64,000 nucleotides of DNA from Paraspadella gotoi (Eukaryota > Chaetognatha), in contig CM119264.1 of the NCBI GenBank assembly GCA_051294375.1, forward strand, positions 5,606,218 through 5,670,217, read 5' to 3'. The notes under the pieces are model-generated. The model was not told where the DNA came from. It saw only the letters and a program-made list of their open reading frames with translations, and searched no databases. The position numbers and the translations under genes were made by a program. Shown here piece after piece: positions 58,001 to 64,000 of the stretch (position 1 is the first letter of the stretch; every line of letters starts with the position of its first letter).

Positions 58001-61000
58001 ATCATATAACAATAATAACAAATTTCCATACTCTTAATAAATTTTATGTACCGCTCTTCTTCTCAAATACGACGTCCCCTTGCTCTGTTAAGTTTTATAG
58101 TTAAACGCTTTTCCTTCCGTCCAACTCTCAATACACCTAATTTTCGTTTTCATATATAATATACCATTAACAAGTACTTCAAGGTCATAATTATCTGTAC
58201 TATTCTCCGTCTCTCGTCTATAAATCCCATAAGGTTATATCTCTAAAACTTCTAAAATAACAGATAACTGATTTCTTTCATGTAAAAAAGATATATTAAT
58301 ACTACACCTTTAAAAATAACTTACGGCATATACCGTTTTTCATATGTCAAAAATAACATAAAAAACACACCGTAACACCGACTTTTCTAAGTAAAAAGTT
58401 GCATAAATAACCAGTCACACATAACAGCTCCTCGCGCAGACTGCAATAATTCCAAAGAGATAACAACTTTACAAAACAATAGCCAACGCTTTTCTCAATG
58501 TTCAATACAAGATCTCTCTATCATACTGTAATGGCTATCTAAACCACGAGATCAGAGGGAGGCCTGGATTAATTAAATAAATCTTCTTCTCCGCATAGTT
58601 TTATATCATAGCAAAAAAGCATAAAGAGGAATAACCGTGGTTAAATACTTTTTTCTGCTATAATTTAACTCACTCTATTCCGAGGTTGTTAAAATTGGTG
58701 AGGACAGTTCTCATTAATACTCTGATCAACATATCAAATCTCCAACTCTTTATTTTTATGTCTTCCTTCTCTCTTCCTCTTTCTCTTTTGACATTTAGTA
58801 ATTAGCTTTCCCCACTCATGCAAAAGATAAAACGATTGAAATAGCAACGCAGAAAACGAAACACGTTATGATCTGACTGCGTAGAAAAGAAGAAGATGAG
58901 AAAAACTGATGTAAAAATCAGAAAAAGACAGATTAATTTCAATGTAAAGAGAGAAGTAAAAGAAGACTTATAAAAAAGAACACGGCTTGAATACGCGTTC
59001 AACTATCACACCGATGTGAGAACAAAACATAAAAAAACACGCATAAACGAACTGCGTTTCTGAAAAGGAAAAAGAAAGTAGGATGAAAAAGCGTTGGAGA
59101 GTCTGGGAGAGAAATTCCAGCGGCAGAGCGAATAGTTCCAAGAGATAACCCCAACTTATAAAAACAAAGAGAGAAATACACGGCAGTTCCGCAATGTAAA
59201 GAAAGAAATAAAAAAATTGTCTAAAAGCACCAGGAAAAGCAGATATGCTTACGAAATAAAAAAAAGAAATGAAGACATGTAAAATATATCTGATCTGCAA
59301 GAATGAACATGCGACGAGAGGTTAGTTAAGACAATTGGGTGAAGGAAGTTATAATATGTACTCTGTTTTAACACAACAAACTTCCATCTTCTATTTTTTA
59401 TGTCTCCATTCACTCCGGCATCCTATATTCTCTTAATCTTATGTGCTTCTCTCCCACTCTCAAAGATAAAGAGAGCCGGTGTATAAAGAGCAAGGCGAAA
59501 AGAAAAAGGCGACGTTTTCTTCGGTAAATATGCCAAGATAAAAAACCTTAAAAATAACAGAGAACACGACGATATGCTCTTCGATTAGAAGAGAGAAAGA
59601 GAGAAGGAGAGAGAGTATGCACCAGATGTAAGAAGAAAATAAGAAAGAGAGAGAGAGAGAACAAGAAGAGTTGATCACGCTAAAAACACACGGCAAACTG
59701 TGTCTATTTCAAATGTAAAAACAGTATACCAAACAAAGACACGAGCGAGAGATAAGAGGAGCTGAATGGTAGGTCAATGTAAGAGAAAATGTGATAAAAT
59801 GCACACGTTAAATACAGCGCAGAGCAGAAATATCCAAGAAGTAAAAGCAGAGAAAAAGAGAACAAGAGAGAAAGAACAGCGAGTTTAGGACCAAGAATGA
59901 AATAGAGAAAAGGAAGATAGAGATAGTCTAAAGCACCGAGAAACGAGTTTCAACAAGAAAAACAGAAACTAAACGCTAAAGTAGGCTTATGCAAATAACA
60001 TATCGAGGTTGTGAAAGAGTAGGAGGTGAGAGAGGGAGCTATGCTTTAGGAATATCTTGTTACTCCAAACACCAAATTTCCGCCTCGCGTTATAGAATTT
60101 CAGTACGCTTGCTACGAGAAATCGAGCAGATGTATGTACTGCACTTGAGAATGTGATATGATAAAGCTGATTCTCTTGCACCCAATCCAACGGAAATACA
60201 AACGTTACAATAAGCCAGAAAACGACTTTTTCCTCTGTAAAAGATATAGAAAAGCTTAAAAATAAACAGAAAACGATTCCTTTCCAATGTGAGAGCAGGA
60301 AGATAAAGAGCTGTGAAAAAAAACAGTCATAGAGACACTGTTTCAATGAGACACAAAAGAGTTAAAAAACACGAAATACAAAGCACTTATGCACGTAAGG
60401 ATAGAGAAAAAGAGAGGAATGAAGATGATAGAGTAAACAGAGAGGAGAGAGAAAAGTCTGTACAAAATGGAGAGAAGAAAGAAATGAATTGGTGCCAGAG
60501 ACATGATCGATATCTGTTGCCCAAACACGATAGACGAAGCTGTATAAACAAAGAAAAGAACGCTTTGTGCTCTAACAGGTATCACTACAGAGATAAACAA
60601 ATTTCCTAAAACCGAAACCGATATTTCAAAGAAAAAGAAATAAAAACGTTAAATACCCTTCTAGCAAGAGAGACATTCTATTCGACGGTGGTTAAAACTA
60701 AAGAAAGAGTGAGGACAGAGTAATAGTCGGAGAATGAATTTAGAAGTTGTGTATACAGGATCAAATACAAGTTTCCTCTCACGAGGTATAGGTATTTTTA
60801 TGTGCTCCTATTCACTCATCAATCTACTTTTCTCTTATAATAGAATGTGAAAGGCATTACTAGAGGAACTACGCATCAGATCCGAAACTAATAAAATATA
60901 AAGAACGATGGAAATAGGACAAACACAAACACGACGTTTATATCGTCATATAAAGAAAGAATAAAGAAAACTAGTGAAAAATAAACTAGATAAAACATAG

Positions 61001-62430
61001 AGGTATGTTATCACCAGAAAAAGGAAGATGAAAATGAATAATATGAAGAGAAACTTAGTATATAAAACGGACAAACCGTTTTATCTAATTAAAGAAAGAG
61101 ATAGGAAAACAAAGGACCCAAAGAGAAGAGAAGACACGACTATGTACGTAGTGAAGTGAAAAAGTGATAAAAACGTTAAATACAAGAGCGGCGAGAGGAC
61201 GAATATTATCCAAAGGAATAACAATTCTGAAAAACAAAGAAAAAAGCTTTTTCACCAAAAAAAGAAAGTAAGAGAAAAAAGTTCTAAGAACAAGAGGACT
61301 GGGAAAAAAGCGATATATGTTTATAAATGAGAAAGAGAAGAAGTAAATTAAAAACTTAATAACTAGTTATCTGCATAATACCGAACATCATACACAGAGA
61401 AGGTTGTATAAAAGAAAGTTGAGGGGATGAGGACAGTGTTATTAAATATCTGTTTTAATCTAAAAACAAACGAAATTTATCCCTCCTCTCTTTATTTTTA
61501 TGTCTCCTTCTCGTCTCGTCTTTTCATCTTAATTTAAAGTAGCGCCTCATCACGTCTCGAAGATAAAAAACAGTTAAATTAGCATCCAAAGAAAACGAAG
61601 CTTTTTCTCTATAAAGATATGAAAAACTTAAAGAGAAGTACAGAAAAGTACGATTGTTCAGATAGTAAGAAAAATAAAAAACTTTAAAAAAAAAACGGAG
61701 CAAACGTTTTGACGACAATGTAAAGAAAGTTAAAAAAACACGATCAAACACTTGTCTAAGTAAAAAAGTTTATAAAAACGTTAAAATACACCGGCAGAGA
61801 CGACATTTCCAAAGAGAGATAAACACTTTAAAAACAAAGAAAAACGCTTTTCCAAGTAAAAAGAGATGAAAAAAATTGTCTAAAACACCGGAAAACGATA
61901 TTTTCAAAGAAAAAAAGAAATAAAACGTTAAATCTTCTGCAAAGAGAGCATACAATCGAGAGTATGTAAAGAGATGGAGGAAGACAGTGATATTAAAAAG
62001 ATTGCTATTGTTATCAAAACAAGAATCAAAGATAAATGCCTCTCTTTTATATTTATGGTTCCGGTTGCATCGACGCAGCGATTTATCTCTATTAATTTAA
62101 TATGAGAGCGTTACGATGTATCCACTCTCAAAAGATAAAAGAAGAAGAAACGTATAAAATAAACACCAAAAGAGAAACAACTTTGTCTCATGTAAAAGAA
62201 GATATGAAACTTTAAGAAATAAACAGAAACGAATTTTTTCCAAGATAAAAGGAAGAAATAAAAAGCGTTAAAAAGAGAAAACGCAAACGTTTTTCCAATA
62301 TAAAAAGAGTATAAAAGACACCGATAAAGACAGACTGGTTCTGAGGAAAGTAAAGAAAAAGTGATAAAAACGATTAAAGTAACAGCGCAGAAACGGATAG
62401 TAATCCAAAGAAGATAACAACTTTAAAAAC
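49100..62430. repeat. Satellite array, monomer of about 540 bp with internal related modules
   Basis: A repeated landmark series spans the block. GGTTGTTAAAATTGG-GAGGACAG is followed by TTTTTATCAAACAAAC, then TTTTTATGTCTCC with CT-rich sequence, TAATTTTATGTAGC, and several modules of the type AAACG-TTTTTCCAATGTAAAA followed by GAAATAAAAAC. Landmarks near 55750, 56290, 56820 and 57360 give a period of 530-540 bp, so about 22-25 monomers fill the 13.3 kb. Copies between 55.6 and 57.2 kb are most alike; others differ by many indels. Within a monomer about seven modules of 50-65 bp share the CCAATGTAAAAAGA core. ORFs in the block are short, lysine-, phenylalanine- or leucine-rich, and not genes. 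Confidence 0.9.
51190..51775. other. Non-satellite insert within the satellite
   Basis: Satellite landmarks vanish at about 51190 and return at about 51778. Between them lie T-rich sequence, a GC-rich CAGCGGCCGC---GCCGCTGCC patch (51320-51390, partly self-complementary) and (GA)n-rich sequence (51474-51540). It could be a small insertion or a misjoined read segment. No coding region is supported. Confidence 0.5.
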
Positions 62431-62974
62431 AATGCAGAGAGGGAGGAGAGAGAGAAATCTCTCTCTCTCTCCCTCTCTCTCTCTCTCTCTCATTCTCTCA
62501 CTCTCTCTCTCTGTTTCCCTCTTTCGCTCCATATCCTCTTCTTCTCTTATTTGTTTGTACGGAATACTTATTTATTTATTCCTTTATGTCTCTTTTTATC
62601 CTCTCCTCTTCTCTCTTCTTTTTTTTGCTTTTCTTTTCTTCCTCTCCTCCTCTTACCTCTCTTTCTTTCCTTTTTCTTTCCTTCCTCTCTATATATATTT
62701 CCTCTTCTCTCATATTTTTCTTTCCTTTTTTCTTTCCATCCTCTCTATTTATATTTCCTCCTCTTTTTTCTTTTTCTTTCCTTTTTTCTTTCCATCCTCT
62801 CTATTTATATTTCTTCCTCTTTCCTCTTTTTCTTTCCTTTTTTTCCCTTCCTCTCTATTTATCTTTCCTCTATCCCCGCTCTCCTTTTCTTGGCCGCAAA
62901 GCCGAGACCGACCTGTCTTTTTTTTCCTCCGCGCAGTTCTCACAATTCATTTCTTCTTCTCTCCATTAACAGAA

Positions 62975-63027
<53 letters not shown>

Positions 63028-63124
63028 ATCGGCTTCGCTGTGGCAATTCCCAGACCCCCTTTCCCTCTCTCTCCCGCGGGGTTGCCGTTGTTGGCGACAA
63101 CTCCTGTTCTCTCTCTCTCTCTCT
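62431..63124 (+). repeat. (CT)n and TTTCC-rich low-complexity DNA
   Basis: (CT)n at 62456-62515 and 62978-63018, and a tandem duplication in the T/C-rich part (TATTTATATTTCCTCCTC-like units near 62690-62870). The 385-codon ORF is low complexity and crosses a gap. Confidence 0.9.
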
Positions 63125-63338
63125 NNNNNNNNNNNNNNNNNNNNNNNNNNNNNNNNNNNNNNNNNNNNNNNNNNNNNNNNNNNNNNNNNNNNNNNNNNNN
63201 NNNNNNNNNNNNNNNNNNNNNNNNNNNNNNNNNNNNNNNNNNNNNNNNNNNNNNNNNNNNNNNNNNNNNNNNNNNNNNNNNNNNNNNNNNNNNNNNNNNN
63301 NNNNNNNNNNNNNNNNNNNNNNNNNNNNNNNNNNNNNN
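63125..63338. other. Assembly gap (214 N) in a (CT)n tract
   Basis: Flanked on both sides by CTCTCTCT. Confidence 0.99.
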
Positions 63339-63478
63339 TCTCTCTCTCTCTCTCTCTCTGGGATGCAAAGAAAGATGATTGGAAACGGGAAAAGAAAAAA
63401 GAAAAAAACCAGAAACCAGAAGGAAGATCAAACGAGAGAAGAAAAGATAAGAAATACCTCCCGTCTGACAGGGATGCC

Positions 63479-63517
<39 letters not shown>

Positions 63518-63819
63518 NNNNNNNNNNNNNNNNNNNNNNNAGAAAGAGAGAGAGAGAGAGAAAGATGGATAAAAGAGGACCGAGAATAGAAAAAGTACTA
63601 AAGAGACTTTAAAGGTAGAAAGAAAACTGAAAATGGAGTGACGAGAAAGTACATAAAAGCGGCGGCGTCTATTGAAAAACTGTATATTTTTATATTTTTT
63701 ATCTTTTATTTCACTCAATGTTTATCCAATTTTTCAGTTTTTGTGACAATGAATGTTATTAAAGCAAAAAATAATCAAGAAATAGAACATTGTTTTTGCC
63801 ATAATGACGCCTATTTTTA
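63339..63819. other. (GA)n-rich then AT-rich DNA
   Basis: Purine-rich with (GA)n at 63485-63517 and 63541-63561, interrupted by a 23-N gap (63518-63540). AT-rich from 63660. No gene. Confidence 0.6.
63518..63540. other. Assembly gap (23 N) in a (GA)n tract
   Basis: Flanked on both sides by GAGAGAGA or close variants. Confidence 0.99.
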
Positions 63820-63847
63820 GTTGCGCCGCGAGTACTCGCGGAGCAAC
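63820..63847 (-). repeat. 28-bp near-perfect palindrome, end of the 7.46-kb repeat family
   Basis: GTTGCGCCGCGAGT is followed by its near reverse complement. The reverse complement of the whole matches 7457-7484 with one mismatch, and the adjoining TAAAAA is shared as well. Confidence 0.8.
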
Positions 63848-64000
63848 TCCGTATCTTACTCTCTCTTCATCCCTCATCATCCTTCTCCTCTCTCTCTTTC
63901 TCATCATCCTCTATTTCTCTCACCCCTCTCTCTATTCATCACTCTCTCTCTCTATCATCTCATTCTCCTCACTCTCTCTCTCTGTTTTCCACCTACTTTA
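63848..64000 (+). repeat. (CT)n/TCATC low-complexity DNA to the window end
   Basis: CTCTCTCT and TCATCATCC motifs; no gene. Confidence 0.8.

Noticed and set aside
62432-63589. 385-codon ORF, the longest in the window
   Set aside because: Low-complexity translation that crosses two runs of N.

Overview
The window is eukaryotic nuclear DNA, most likely from an invertebrate animal. It has no compact bacterial gene layout. It is dominated by simple-sequence tracts, above all (GA)n/(CT)n, with (GAA)n, (GAAA)n, (GAC)n, (GAT)n and (ATTT)n, and it carries metazoan-type mobile elements: a BEL/Pao LTR retrotransposon, a Tc1-family DNA transposon and fold-back MITEs. I cannot name the species. The microsatellite load would suit an arthropod such as a crustacean, but that is only an inference. 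Eight runs of N and many single-base insertions and deletions inside otherwise recognisable repeats indicate a long-read assembly that was not fully polished, so frameshifts here cannot all be taken as biological.

Layout. 1-5.1 kb: AT-rich intergenic DNA with two fold-back (MITE-like) elements and a short TTAGGG-like tract. 5.1-18.3 kb: mostly low-complexity DNA with three sequencing gaps, a 68-bp perfect palindrome (12213-12280), two possible host exons (13.9 and 14.3 kb) and a CpG-rich patch (14.5-15.1 kb). 18351-32754: one BEL/Pao retrotransposon flanked by CTATA repeats, with gag, protease, reverse transcriptase, RNase H and integrase all recognisable on the + strand but interrupted by frameshifts. 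Its 3' LTR is split by a 606-bp internally deleted Tc1 element. 32.8-49.1 kb: low-complexity intergenic DNA, including a roughly 0.95-kb block present twice on either side of a 25-N gap, probably a scaffolding artefact. 49.1-62.4 kb: a degenerate tandem satellite with a monomer of about 540 bp, itself built from shorter related modules. 62.4-64.0 kb: (CT)n/(GA)n with two gaps and a copy of a palindromic repeat end also seen at 7.46 kb.

The most interesting object is the retrotransposon. At about 14 kb it is unusually long for BEL/Pao because about 5.7 kb separates pol from the 3' LTR. That interval carries a series of small, highly charged, mostly helical ORFs. Most are preceded by a 3' splice-acceptor-like sequence, and in four cases the AG lies only 5-6 nt before the ATG. 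A GTAAGT donor-like site lies about 10 nt before the gag ATG. This arrangement resembles either a complex retrovirus with spliced accessory mRNAs or a spliced-leader operon. No host gene is confidently annotated in the window.
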